The notes: generated by a model not told the origin, from the sequence alone. A DNA stretch of 64,000 bases from Talpa occidentalis (GCF_014898055.3 NW_023601754.1:48787013-48851012); one strand, 5' to 3'. Numbered from the stretch's first letter, positions 40,730 to 59,478 are shown. Numbers and translations: made by a program.

Positions 40730-40957
40730 GGGCCCCCCTGGTGGCCTAGGGGTAAAGTCTCAATGTTATCACCTGGTTGGCCTGAGTTCAAGCCCCGGCC
40801 AAGGAGCTCACCCACTCGCTCCCCTCAGCAGTGTATTTCAGTGGCTCTGCCTGTTCTGCTCCCTACTCTATCTCTGGTGAATCTTCTCAGTCCCCACAGC
40901 CCTGACCCATACCCCAATTCTTCTATGCAAAAATAAATAAAATGTTTTTTTAAAAAA
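40730..40957 (+). mobile_element. tRNA-derived SINE, old type, internal deletion
   Basis: Target duplication AATGAAGTGCA / AATGAACTGCA. About 40 bases are missing at the head-body join. Confidence 0.9.
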
Positions 40958-41155
40958 TGAACTGCATTTTCAGATTTATAAGGCAAACTTTCAGATAGCA
41001 TTTTGGGAAACTAATGTGTTAACGCACAGGACCTTTCTGTGGTGCTGTCTCTGAGTGTCACAATGTAGAGTACAGAGCATGAGGTGTGTTACATGAGACA
41101 CAAAGAATGAAATCTCAGACCTCTAGTTCTTCTGACTCGACTATAAATGCCTTGA

Positions 41156-41500
<345 letters not shown>

Positions 41501-42613
41501 TAAACAGATATTTCTCATCACCAGGGCATTGCATGATGAAACCTGAGGTGATCGTCAGGATGGAGCAAGGAGCAGAGCCGTGCGCTGTAGGAGCACCCCC
41601 AAACAGGAGCCTCTCAGGTCAGTCGGTGCAGACCATGAGGAGAGCCCAGCAGTTGGCCAAACTAGCTACTATCGCCCGTGGCTCCCTCTGGGTTCAGACC
41701 TTACGAGAGTTAGTCTGCGTGTATCAAACCCTGTCATTATTCAGTATCCGGTTATGGCTCTCCCGTGTCTATTGCACCTTTTTTTAAACGGTTGTGTATT
41801 TTCTTCATCTTAACCAAAATCTAATCATGCTTGCCTATTCTTGAAGGCTTATCTTGTCAGCCATGTTTCCCTCCATTTGTTCATTTTCATGGATTATTCT
41901 TTCAGACATGTATTCATTTCTTTCAACATACTCATTGTCACGTTCTAGACATATGTATTTTTTTTAGGTATAGGGATAGCAACAATAGTCAAAGCAGTGT
42001 TTTCTGCAGCTTATATTCTGTGGAAAGAAAAAATTAAAGAAAGGTAATAGATAAATAAGAGTCACATAATATTTCAGTAGGATGAGGGCCGAAAAATGGC
42101 ATGTGTATTTTACACACATTCTTTCAAAAGAAGGTGTGCAGATGACAGTGGATTTTTCTGACGTGTTTACATTGAAGACATTCAGTTGGAGATGACAGTC
42201 AACCCACTTTGACGCTTCATCTATAGAGAGACATACAATCTGGTATTGCTTTTCTCCACGAAGTTAGTAAATCACTAGGCGTGATTAGAGGAGGTTACCA
42301 AGGGAGTTCTGAGAACATGAATGAAAGGTTCCCAGGAAACCTTGTCTACTTTTACAAATTGTGGATGCACAGAGGCCCAGCACATGGTTTAGCGTGAAGA
42401 GGAGTGTGACGGGGGTGGCGGTGGACAGGTATGTGTCCGTGGACAGGTGTGTGTCCCAAAGCGAGTGCAGCCACCAGCTTAGGTCAAGCAGTACCTGGCA
42501 GCCTCTCGGTTATGCCTACAGGAGAGTAGGCAGATATATTGACCAAGCATGTCTAGAATTTTTTTTCTTCTATATTTTGTGGCAACATGACTTGACATTA
42601 AAAGATATTTTAA

Positions 42614-42913
42614 GGGCCTCCCCGGTGGCGCAGCAGTTGAGTGCTGGGTTGCAGCGCAGTGGTTGAGCGCTGGGTTGCGAAGCTGCCCGCAGCCTCTGCA
42701 GCACCGGTTCGATCCCCGGCTGCTCCCCGGCCACCGGAGGAGGGTCCCACTTGGCACGCAGACCTCTCCTGCCGCCCGCTGCTCCCCTCAGCAGTGTGCT
42801 TCGGTCCTTCTGCCTGCTCTACTCCCAGCTCTGGCTCTGGTGAATTCTCTCACCCTCCGCGCTTCTGACTGTATCCAGTGCTTGTATAAGATAAATAAAT
42901 CTTTAAAAAAAAA
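42614..42913 (+). mobile_element. tRNA-derived SINE with duplicated head
   Basis: The head segment GCGCAG..GTTGAG.GCTGGGTTGC occurs twice in a row (about 42,629-42,652 and 42,655-42,678), so the A box is doubled. Target duplication AAAGATATTTTAA. Confidence 0.93.
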
Positions 42914-42930
42914 AAAAAGATATTTTAATG

Positions 42931-43192
42931 GGGCCTCTCCTGGTGGCGCAGTGGGTTGAGCACTGCACTGTGAAGCTGTTCATAGCCTCTGCAGCACCAG
43001 TTCGATCCCAGCTGGCTGGCAAGGATCCCACATGGCATGGCAGACCTCACCTTTTCGCCCGCTGCTCCCCTCAGCAGTGTATTTCGTCAGTCTGCCTGTT
43101 CTGTTCCCTGTTCTGTCTCTGGTGAATCCTTTCACCCTCCCGCACATCTGGCCTGTACCCCGGTTCTTGAATAAATAAATCTTTAAAAAAAA
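42931..43192 (+). mobile_element. tRNA-derived SINE, second insertion at the same site
   Basis: Intermediate type. It is flanked by AGATATTTTAATG, which is also the duplication of the preceding copy, so the site now carries the target sequence three times. Confidence 0.94.
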
Positions 43193-44861
43193 AAAGATAT
43201 TTTAATGTAATTTGTTGTGTTAGCTAGGGGAAACAGGTACTTCTTTGCCTAGCATAAAACCAGTGACCAATGTTGATGGTAGTTAAAATCTTGTGTGATT
43301 ATAGAAAGTAAATTCAACCTTACCATAGCATTCAGAGGAAATGCTTAGATATTGATCATGGATGTGGTAATTTTACATTCATTGTAGATCTCCAGACTAT
43401 GGATAACCCAGAGGAGACTAACCTGAAAATTCAGGGCAGACATTTGCGACAAGGTAGAGTCACCAACAACAAAATATCACCAAATGAAAGGATTGACCTG
43501 AGGAAAACATTGAATTTAAGCACAATCCATAGATCGGAGATGGTTAGAGATGGTGGAGCTCCTTCAGGAATGGTGTCTGAAGATGTTAGTGTATGTAAGA
43601 ATGATCTTCACCGTGGCAAGCCTGGAAGCGTGCATGCTGGAAAGACTTTGCAGGGTTGGAGTGTAACCAGGGAATCTTTCCAGCGGCCCAAGCCTCCCGG
43701 TCTTCCTCAGATGGTTCCAGTTCTGCAGCAGCCTCTAAAATTTTATGGACAAGAAAGTACCGTCCCTAAGAGGGCTCTTACAGGAGAGGCCACCTATAAA
43801 CAAGGCGAAGGTGGGGAAGCCCGAGAGAAGTCGGCTGTCACTGTCAGAGAGACAGGTTACACGAGTGAGCATCGCTACAGATGTAAGAAATGGTGGGAAA
43901 TCGTTATTAAGAAACCAACACAACTGATTCTTCGTAGACACACAGAGCACAAACACCCCCACCTTGTCAAAGTAGGAACATCTTTCACAAGAAATTACAC
44001 CTCATTCAGCAGCAGCGTCCTCAGATAGGAGAGGCAAATATTAAAGACAGTAAATACGGTAAGTCTTCTGTCCTCAACAAACATCAGAACATAGAAGCAG
44101 GTGAGGAACCTTACGAATACGCAAAAACATGTGAAAATTCAACCGTCAGCCGGCGTCAGAGACATTTCACAAAAGAGAAACCCTATAAATGTAAAGAAAT
44201 CAGCAAAAATTTTTGCTGGAAGTCACCCCTCAGTACACATGAGAGACTCCTCACGGGGAACATATCCTATGAATGTGAGGATTGTAGGAAGTGCTTTTCA
44301 AAGAAAGCATACCTCATGAAACACTGTCTGACACACAAACGACTGAGACCCTATCAGTGTAAAGAATGTGGAAAATCTTTCTGCCGCAGGTCGTACCTCC
44401 CTAAGCACCACAGATTGCACACAGGTGAGAAACCATTTGAATGTCAAGAATGTAGGAAATCTTTCACCTGGAAATCAAGCCTCACTCTACATCAGAGAAT
44501 TCACACAGGAGAGAGACCCTATGAATGTAAAGAGTGTAAGAAAACGTTCTACCGGAAGTCAAACCTCAGAACACATCAGAGAGGTCACACAGGAGAGAGA
44601 TCATTTGAATGTAAAGATTGTGAAAAATCTTTCTATTGGCAGTCAAACCTTACAGCACATCGGAGAATTCACACTGGAGAAAGACCCTATAAATGTAAAG
44701 AATGTGGTAAAGCTTTCAAGCAGAAATCAGAAGTTATTAAACACCATACAACCCATATAGGAGACCAACCCTTTGAATGTAAGGAATGTAGAAAATCTTT
44801 CACCCGGAAATCGGACTTTACTAAACATCACAGAATTCACACAAGAGAGAAACCCCTATGA

Positions 44862-45975
44862 ATGTAGAGACAATAGTAAGACTTTACCAGAAATCAAGTC
44901 TGATTCAGCATCACAACATTCACACAGGTTAGAAACCCTATGAATAGGAGGAATATGGACAACCTTTCAACCACAAACCAAATCTCACTCAGATCGGCAA
45001 GTTCACAGTGGGTAGGAGGGTGTGAATGAGATGAATGTAGAACTTGATAACTGCAAGGAAATCACTGCACTTCAGAGCGCTCACTCAGAACGGGAACCCT
45101 AAGAATGTGAAGAATATAGGAAAGCTTTCTTGGAGTCTGCTCTCCCCACCCATGAGAGAGGTCCTGAAGCTAAAGGACCCCTTGGACTTTCCTCAGAATC
45201 CATAAGGTGAAGAGGGCAGTGTATTTAAGACGGTACAGGTTGACCAGAGAGCAACTTCTGCACTTTATCCAAAAGTCTCCATGTGTTCTTTGCCTTAGTG
45301 CAGATACACATGTGCTCCCTTAAGAGCCTGTGTGTATTTGTGTGATCTGTTTACAACCCAAGCAGTGCACTGTGGGCAGTTTATGAAAGTGTGACATGCT
45401 TCTATGAGAAGTTCCTGAGCCTGTTGTAGAAAATGCCCACAGAAAAGAACATGTGTCACTTTTTTTTCAAGTTAGATAATGGAAAAATTAACACAGGGAA
45501 CAATGTAACACACATCGCATGCCTTTGCAAACTGAAAAGTAAAAGCTTGAAAATAACCACTAAGGTGTCTAATTGCTCAACAAATCTTCCACCTTTCTAA
45601 TGATCTTTAATGTCAGAGTTTTCAAAGAGAATTGTTGAGTGGTCTGAAGAAATAATTTAAAGATTACTTCACTATAGCACAGTGGTTCCCCACACGGGCT
45701 ATTTTGTCACCAGAGGACATTGTGCAACCAATCACATAAAATTTTGCCTTTTTCTCTTGTTCAGAATTATAGAAATTTCTCGGGCATGGAAAAATAGACT
45801 ACTTTCTGAGGGAAATGTTTGGGTAGCACACTGCAAAGTGTGTGGGAGGGAACATGCTAGTTTGCCATCTTTGGGGTGAGAATGAGACTACTCTGATCAC
45901 CCAGTTCACATGACTCTCCCATGCCAGTCAAATCCCAAAGTCTCTGAAAGCTATTGTCTCAAAATCTAGGGCGTT
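44862..45975. other. Decayed fingers and 3' flank of unit A
   Basis: 44,862-45,190 holds eroded finger remnants (links such as GTTAGAAACCCTATGAATAG). 45,190-45,480 aligns with 59,940-60,210 downstream of unit B, so it is probably the old 3' UTR. Confidence 0.65.
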
Positions 45976-46252
45976 GGGCCTCCCTGGTGGCGCAGAGGTA
46001 AGTCTCAGCGCTGTCAAGCTTTATCTCCAGCCGCTGCAGCACGAGTTCCATCCCGGCCAGGGAGCCTCACACACAGCACAGCAGACCTGTCTCCCTGCTG
46101 CTCCCCTCAGCAGTGCATTTCAGTAGATCTGCCTGTTCTGTTCCCCACTCTGTCTCTGGGGAATCCTCTCACCCCCCACACATACACCTCTGGCCTATAC
46201 CCCAGCTCTTGTATGCGTAAGTAAATAAAAGTAAAATCTTTAAAAACAAAAA
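45976..46252 (+). mobile_element. tRNA-derived SINE, old type
   Basis: Sits in the 3' flank of unit A, at the position that in unit B also carries a SINE (60,710). The head is partly deleted (GCAGAGGTAAGTCTC). Confidence 0.88.
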
Positions 46253-46489
46253 CAGGGCCTCATCTCTATGGCCTGTGTACAGATCCTGTGCTGGCTTGAT
46301 GGTTGACCAGCGGGCAAAAGCTGAGTGTTGTCAACTCTCTCAAGGTTTTTGCCACCGAGGGGGTCAGAGAGGGCTCTTACACACGAGTGTTCGTGCCCTG
46401 TTCTGCTCCCCAACTGTGATGTGGCTCTTGCATTGGTCTATACACTGGCCCTCAAATTGGACCAAACTATAGTGCCCTCATCTTTGGTT

Positions 46490-46720
46490 GTCACACTGGA
46501 AGGGGACTGGTGAGGACCCAACACCTTGGTCCTCGTTGGAAGTTCTGGAGTTCTGTAATGCCAGGATTGAATAAGGAGTTAACCACGAGGTGTGTTTTCA
46601 GAACCCCTGGGCTGGAGGGAGGGTGTCAGGCCTGCATCCCTTACAGGAGGCCCAGAACAGTGTGTCACTCATTGAAATGAGCAGACCAGACACTCGGGGT
46701 GGGGAAGCTGTTATGGGGAG
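46490..46720. repeat. Segmental duplication, downstream part, copy A
   Basis: Aligns with 61,270-61,475 (shared CAGCACCTTGGT-like and AGAACCCCTGGGC stretches). Confidence 0.75.
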
Positions 46721-47434
46721 TCCTGTGTGGACTCCCCGAGGCAGGAGGCACTGTGGCCATGGCTGCACCCCATCTCAGGCCAGCCCCCCTCCAGCTGCCT
46801 GTGGGCGTGAGCAGGATCCTGAGCACTTCCAGATCTTTCTTGGAGCTGACACGAGTGGGAAAGGGAGAGGGGAGGGGAGAAGGGACCAGGAGGCAGGCTG
46901 GGGAAGGGGGTAGAGGGTTGTGCAGACTCCTCAGCCGACTTCCCCTGGGCGTTGGGAGAGGGGCCCCGTGCCCACCTCTGCCTCTTGTGCTGCGCTGCTT
47001 CAGGAGTGCCTGTGCCTCCCTGCCTCTCTCTGCCAGCGGCCTGAGGGGCCATCAGCTCTGGACTCCAAACCAGACTCTCGGTCCCCCAAAGCGCTGCCTC
47101 CTGATTGGGGAAGTAGCCCCTCAGTGATGGTCCAAAAGGTCGTTCTGAGGCCTCCAGCCTCAGCTGAGCCAGCTGCTCCATTAACTGTTCCTGCTCTCAC
47201 CCATCCCACACCCAGGTCCTTGGTGACAGGCTTCCCCTCAGCTGCCTCTTGATTCTTCTCTCCCCTGGCTTGTTAGTTCAGGGAGTTCCCCCCTTGCTCC
47301 CAGCACACGCTGTGCTTCCGGGAAGGGGCCAAACAGCCATCAGCATTGTGTCCCCAGGTAGAGCTGCATGTTGCTTCTACCTGTTTGAAGCAACAGATAG
47401 GTTTGTTCTAGCCTCTGACGGGCCCCTGGGACAA

Positions 47435-48020
47435 AAAAAAGGGGGAGAATGAGACCAAAGAGCCACTTCCAATGAGACTTGCTTTTGTGGCTCTGTGGCA
47501 CTTTTAAGGGACTAATTTCCAATGGAATTTGAAGGACCTATTGGGCCTGGCACTTGACTTGCGGTTCTCTCTTAGGGGATTGTGTGGGTGCACAACCAGC
47601 AAAGGCAAGAGATTTTGAACCTGCAGGTTGAGTTGCGTTGCCCCAGTCCCATTTGAACATGTGGACTGAATCATGGATGGGAAGCTGTGTCCAAGCAAAT
47701 ACCCCCACTGCATGACCACGGAGCACCCTGAAAGGCAGTGTTAGACCCTGACTAAGGATCATCTCAGTCTCCTGTAGGGAGAAGGCAGCCCACAGGTGCA
47801 GCTGGAATGTGACTTACCTGAGCCCGCCTGGCATAGGCCAGGACAGGCTGGCACTGCCCTTCTCCCCCACCTCGTGAACTTCCCCTTTAAATGTCTCCTC
47901 CTAGCTCCCTTGGGAGACACAGGTTATATTTTCCTTCCCCAAACTGGCCCTCTCATGCATGAGTCTCTAAGAAAACCTTGCCTGGCTCAACTACACCTTG
48001 TACTCCGGGAAATTCATTTC
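47435..48020 (+). mobile_element. Possible LTR with adjoining polypurine tract
   Basis: A polypurine tract, AAAAAAAAGGGGGAGAA, at about 47,435-47,450 is directly followed by TGAGACC, the layout seen at the 3' LTR boundary of gammaretrovirus-like elements. A TTTAAAT at about 47,886 could serve as TATA. The segment has no counterpart in the paralogous region near 62 kb, consistent with an insertion. No coding remnant is identified. Confidence 0.35.
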
Positions 48021-50720
48021 CTGGAGGGCAAGGGACCCTCTTTTAGGTTTGAGGCCTTATGACAGTTGTCTGCATGGTAGTGTCACAAGCAACCAAGTGC
48101 CAGGCCCAGCTGGGGCAGTTAGTGAAGTGATGCTCCCCAAATCTAAGGCTTTCCAGCTCCCCAGGGTTTGCGGTGAGGGGTCACTCATGTTTTGTACCCT
48201 GAAGAGTGAAATGGGTGCCTGGGTCAATGGCAGTACTGACAGTGACTCCAAGGGGACAAGGACGGGGTGCGTCTGGCTGGGACAGGCCTTCCCTGCACAC
48301 AGCACTTCTGCCAATCTGCCCCTATGCACTTACAGGATGCATTCCGCACCATCACCCCTGCACACAGCACAGCTTCTCATCAGGGAACCCCCGAACAGCA
48401 GCAGCAGGGCGGCCCTGGGCCCATGCTGGTGGCGGTCCCAGGTCTTGTCAGGTCCCAGCCTCCCTAGCAGCCTCCTTGACAGGATGGGGGCCACCTCTGC
48501 CCACTGAGTCACCAGGCCAGCAGGTGGCCATGCCCAAAGGGCTGGGGCAGTTTCTCCGGGAGGCTGGGCTGAGTTGTGGTCAGGACCTGCTACTGTCTCC
48601 ACAGCCAGAAAACAAGGGTCCCATCACCAAGGGGTGGAAATGTGGGTGACACTACTCCCTGTCCCATGGGCCTGCTGGGAAAGTGGGAGAATGTAAGAGC
48701 AGCTCAGTCTCGGGCCTTTTAGGAGACGGGGTGACTACTGCCATCACAACAGCCAGCCCCGGGCAGTCGCAGGAGGTTCTGAGAATTAATGCAGCCCCGC
48801 GCCCAGTGCCCCGCCAGCCTGAGCTGGCAGCAGCTTCTAGTCCCAAAGTCCAGGTCGGGTCCCCAGCCCCAGGCTCCCCATCCCCTTCCCTCCAGAGAGG
48901 GCCATGAGGGGGTTGCTCCCAAACAAGCTTCTTCTGATCCACAACGCAGCTCGCCACCTTGTTCCCATGGCTCTCGGTGCCAACTCAGCTTGCCCCCGAG
49001 GGTCATTCCTGCCAGCCTGGCCCCAGGCCGCCGTGCCCAACACATCTCTCCATTCCTCCCTACGGGAGCTGGGCTCTCCCTGGAGGGACTCGGGAGCGCA
49101 GGTTGGCCATCTCCGCGGGCCGCCCTCGATCCTTCAAGGGCAGAGAGCTGTGTGGTCAGGTCTGACTTAGACCGGGCCTAGAGGACGTCTGTCCACTCGC
49201 CCCTGCACGCCTTTAGCTCCCCGCTGCAGCGGGGAGGGAAGGAGCCCACGGGCCTCCTTTCCAAACAAGTTTTACTTTCCTTTTCCAAGCTCTCTTCTCA
49301 TCAGAGTCAAATTCCTGGGGGGACCCACCCACACCTCAGGACTCAGAACTTCCCAGCCTCACAAACAGTAAACAAAAACATCCTCAAAGGCTGCCCACTC
49401 GGGAGTGAGCCCGTGTGACCCCAGCTCTGGCTTCTGCAATCCGGGCATGGTGCCGGCCAAGAGCCCCGATGCCAGGAGAAAACGGCGCTTGCAGTCGTGG
49501 CCTTGTCGTCCTGGGAGGCAGCCTCACTCATGGGGTTTGCTGGAGGGACTGATGCGGCCGAGAGTCAGGGCCCCCCTGTGCTCTGCAGCTCCCCATGCAG
49601 CGGCTGTGATTTTGAAACAGGGGTGGTAGGGGCAGGAGGATGGGATTCCAGGGTAGGCCAGAACGGCCACCCACCTGCCCAGGCGCTAAGAGAAGAGACC
49701 CCCAAAAGGCCAAAAATCAGAACCGATGGCTATAGCAATACAGTGCCACACAGCAGGGCTCTATGGGCCACAGCCGATCACAGGACAGTGCCCGACAGAG
49801 TACGGGGCACTGTGGGTTCTCACCCATGCTCAACTGCAAGAGCCCTTGGGCTCAGGGAACACCACCCATGGGGTTTATTTTACAAACAAGGTCAACAAAT
49901 TGCTGACTGTAGCCACAAGTGGTGGCTACCTCACCCAGATAGTGCCCACCAGAAGTACAAGCAGAGTTTGTACTGTCTCCAGGAGTGCCGGGCAGCGCTG
50001 GCCAGTTGTGATGGTCACGAGCGGCTCCCCTGAGGCGGTGTCGCAGACACCAAGTGTTAATAACTCTGAGACACCAGGCCCAGGTCCTTTGGTGCTCCTT
50101 CCAGGCGGTGTTAGACACAGGACCGGGGCTCAGCCTCTCACAAAGGGTGGGCTTCTCTGCCTTCCTCCTTGGGAGTCTGCTGCTGGATGCTTCTTCTTTC
50201 AGCTTCTGGTCCTTCTTCTTTCTCCAAATGCCAGGAACAGTCTTCCCCTTTCCTGGGAACAGACTGTCTTGGGCGCCTCAACCCTGGCTTATATCCTCTT
50301 TCAAGGTGCCACGCTCACAAGTCTGATTGGACCCTTTTCCAATCCTGTGGCTGATTGGACCATTTAGCACCAATCAGCTCATAGCTCGTACCTGATTGGT
50401 CCAATCCATGATCCTGGAAGTAAAGGGTGGTTGCTGGGTGCTGAGGAGCAACTGCCACAACTGACACATGAGCAGTGCAGGCTGCCACCTCTGAGGCTGC
50501 TGGGTGCTGGTAACAATTTTACAGAAGTTTATACAAGACCTGGTTTCGGGTGATACTGGGCTCTGGATGGAGGTCCTTCCCTCTCCTGTAGCATCAGTGT
50601 AGCTATTAGGGAACCTGAAGGGCGGTGCCTCGGGGAGGGTTCCAGTATCCTGCACCCAGTGCCCTGACCTACGACCAGCCCTTCAGAGATACAGCAGAAG
50701 GGCCCAGAAAGGAGGCTTCT
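48021..50720. other. G+C-rich flank, no gene supported
   Basis: Many overlapping frames are open here only because of high G+C; no domain is seen. 49,390-49,620 is a decayed paralogue of 63,590-63,790, which lies in the CpG island at the right edge, so this stretch is probably a worn promoter region of unit B. Confidence 0.5.
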
Positions 50721-51161
50721 TTTTTTTAAAGATTTTTATTTATTTATGCATGCAGGAACTGGGGTGCAGGGCCTCTCTGGTGGCACAAGGGTTAAGCACA
50801 GCACTGTGAAGCTGTCCGCAGCCTCTGCAGCACAAGTTCGATCCCTAACAGCCCAGAGAGCTACCCACATGGCCCAGCAGACCTATCCTGTCTCCTCGCT
50901 GCTCCCCTCAGCAGTGTATTTCAGTGGATCTGCCTGTTCTGCTCCCAACTCTTCTCTAGTGAATCCTCTCACCGCCCCCCAGCACCTTTGGCCTGCACCC
51001 CAGTTCTTGTATGCATAAATCAATATTTAAATAATAATAATAATAATAAAGAGACAGGAGAGGTCTGCTGCACCATGTGGGTCAGCTCCCTGGCCGGGGA
51101 TCGAACTCAGACCGTAGCAGTAAGAGCACTGAGATTCAACCCTTAAGCCACCAGAGAGGCC
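50721..51161. mobile_element. Old minus SINE split by a plus SINE
   Basis: Minus copy fragments at 50,721-50,767 (tail) and about 51,050-51,161 (head side) enclose a complete plus copy at 50,768-51,048 with an (AAT)n tail. About 90 bases of the host element's body are missing at the junction. Confidence 0.88.
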
Positions 51162-51888
51162 CATGACTTTCTTTTTAAAATTTTACCTTCCATAATTCCC
51201 ACTTCTTATTGAGATCTGTCCCTGGAGAGCATTGAGAGAGGCGTATATTTATATACACGATTAAGAGTCCCATGCACTGGGGTGTCAGAGGTTGTAACAT
51301 CCAAATTTGAAGAGATACAGGAACACTGGGCAGTAACTTTAGTTTAAGGCCATGTTTAAGCATGAGGGACAGCCCTGGAAATGGGGTGTTAGGCAGTATC
51401 CTCTAAGTGAATGTTCAAAAGGTGGCCTCACAATGAATATTCAGTCAACAATTACTTGTTTGTTTCAAAGATTTTTGCAGAGAAAGTTCAGGAAAGCACC
51501 TGGTTAATTTGATGTTGTGTATTTATTGAGGGAAACAGGTGTGTAGTTAGAATTGAGCCCCTGTATTTAGAGCTTATCCTCTGGGATCTGGAAGCTTTAG
51601 CAGTGCCACAAACCTGGAAAGTCTGTCCTTTGGCAGTTGATGATTTGCTCAGAAACGACTTCTTGTTGCTGAAACAGCTTCTTCCCAGGGCCAGGCCAGC
51701 TGAGCCTGACTCTCCTTGTGCCCCTCAGTGGAGACCTGGAGAGGGGCGCAGCTTCATTGGTGACTTTAGTTTACAAGGGATTAGGTAGAAAAACTAAACA
51801 TTCCATCCTTGTTCACCAGGGTATATTTTGAAAAATTATGTTCAAGTGAAACGGTATTTTTAAAATTTTTATTTTAAAATCTGGCGCA
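51162..51888. other. Between units A and B, no feature seen
   Basis: Nothing recognised. Confidence 0.4.
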
Positions 51889-52149
51889 GGGACTCCCTGA
51901 TGGCCTAAGGGTTGAGTCTCAGCACTACCAGGCTATCACAGCTACAGCCTGAGTTCAATCCCCAGCCAGGGAGCTGACCCACAGGGTGCAGCAGACCTCT
52001 TCTGTCTCCCAGCTGCTTCCCTCAGCAGTGTATCTCAGTGGATCCACCTGTTCTGCTCCCCACTCTGTCTCTGGTCAATCCTTTCACTTCCCTCCCCCTG
52101 TACCCCTGGCCTGTACCCCAGTTCTACAGAGAAATAAATCTTTTTTTTA
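51889..52149 (+). mobile_element. tRNA-derived SINE, old type
   Basis: Head GACTCCCTGATGGCCTAAGG. Short target duplication AAATCTGG. Confidence 0.88.
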
Positions 52150-52326
52150 AATCTGGTTCAATTTTATGATCTTCAAATTATGGAGACCTATAATTTTGTG
52201 TTCCCATTCAGGTCCTTCCCATGAATTTTTTTAAAGATGAAACACACTAGTAACAAGTATCAGAATAAAACAATAATTGTCTGAGTGATGAAGACTGCAA
52301 ATGCCCATAGATGAAGATCAGATGGG

Positions 52327-52516
52327 AATTTTTTTTAAGATTTATTTATTTATGCTTACAAGAGCCAGGGTGCAGGCCAGAGGTGCAGGGGGTGAGAGGA
52401 TTCACCAGAGACAGAGTGGGGAGCAGAACAGGTAGATCTACTGAAATACACTGCTGAGGGGAGCAGCAGGGAGACAGGAGAGGTCTGCTGCACCCTGTGG
52501 GTCAGCTCCCTGGCCG
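52327..52516 (-). mobile_element. tRNA-derived SINE, lacking the tRNA head
   Basis: Tail and body are complete, but the copy stops at CCCTGGCCG, before the B box: a 5'-truncated insertion. Confidence 0.88.
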
Positions 52517-52723
52517 AAGATTTAAAGACCTGATGATAAATACACATATGATGCAATTTTTCTATAAAATGAAGCGAGAAACATAGTGTGTTATACTAAA
52601 TATCTTTAAATTTTAAATTGTTAGCCTCAAGTGTTGGTGTTAGCCTCAGCAAGAGTGTACAGCGTTTTGGTGGGAGACTATCAGGAACACGAGTCTGCTT
52701 AAGACTCCATTCTTTTCTCCCAG

Positions 52724-52782
52724 CTCTGCTTCCAGTGTTCTCCACGTGTTCCCAAGAAGATCACAAAATGAATGAATCTCTG
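52724..52782 (+). other. Putative 5' UTR exon of plus-strand KRAB unit B
   Basis: 59 bases between acceptor TTTTCTCCCAG and donor CTG|GTGAGT, paralogous to 37,288-37,353. Confidence 0.6.
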
Positions 52783-52919
52783 GTGAGTCACTTATTTTTC
52801 TCAGCTCGTTTCATATTGAGCTTTATCGAGGGCTCGTAAGCTGAAATGAGCAAAAGAAAAAGGAAAACGTGCACTTCATGAAATCAATATACGCAGGAGG
52901 AAGGAGACCAGTGGATGCA

Positions 52920-53270
52920 GGCAGGTCATCCAACCTTAGGGCCCCCAGGCTTAGGGCATGTTGTGTCTGGTCGCCCTGAAACCATGACCAAGAGAGAAGC
53001 ACATGGTTCCCTGATCAGAATGGACCCTTACAACGTAGCAGCCTGCATTTTCCTGGGACACGGACACTTGCGGGCACAGATGTACCAGAGTATGCAGGCT
53101 ACAGAGATGATGATGGTGACCATGTCCTGTTACCCATGTGGAACAAAACACTTCCTGCCTGTAGCAGTGATTATGGTTTGCCCCAGAAAGCACACCTGAT
53201 GAAGTTTGTCTGTGGGGGCTAAACTGTGTGGTGCAGACGACACTTGGAAGGCCCTGCTTGAGGCCACAGG
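52920..53270. repeat. Segmental duplication, upstream part, copy B
   Basis: Paralogue of 37,505-37,830. Confidence 0.85.
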
Positions 53271-53433
53271 CAATGTCTGAGGACCGAGGTGACTGCAGGG
53301 CCTGCAGTGACTCTCCGGAGACTCTACTCCTCTGTGTGTTTAGCTTGCTCAGCAGATGGTCCAGTGTTGTCTTTTTGACAGATGTTTCTACAGCTGTTTT
53401 CTCTTTCACTGCTCCATGTATCTAGATTCATTT

Positions 53434-53662
53434 CTTTTTTTTTTAAAGATTTATGCATACAAGAACTGTGGTGCAAGCCAGAGGTTGTGGGGGTTGAGGA
53501 TTCATCAGACGTAGAGTGGGGAGCAGAACAGGAAGATCTACTGAAAGACAGTGAGGGGAGCAGTGGGGAGACAGGAGAGGTCTGCTGCGCCATGTGGGTC
53601 TGCTCCCTGGCTGGAGATCACTTCATAGTGCTGACACTTAACCCCTGCCCCACCAGGGAGGC
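53434..53662 (-). mobile_element. tRNA-derived SINE, old type
   Basis: Target duplication CTAGATTCATTT on both sides; part of the head is deleted. Confidence 0.9.

Positions 53663-59478
<5,816 letters not shown>

Noticed and set aside
46699..50367. Many overlapping open frames on both strands
   Set aside because: Frames on several strands at once reflect G+C richness; no domain, and the region is a decayed paralogue of the promoter flank at 63 kb.
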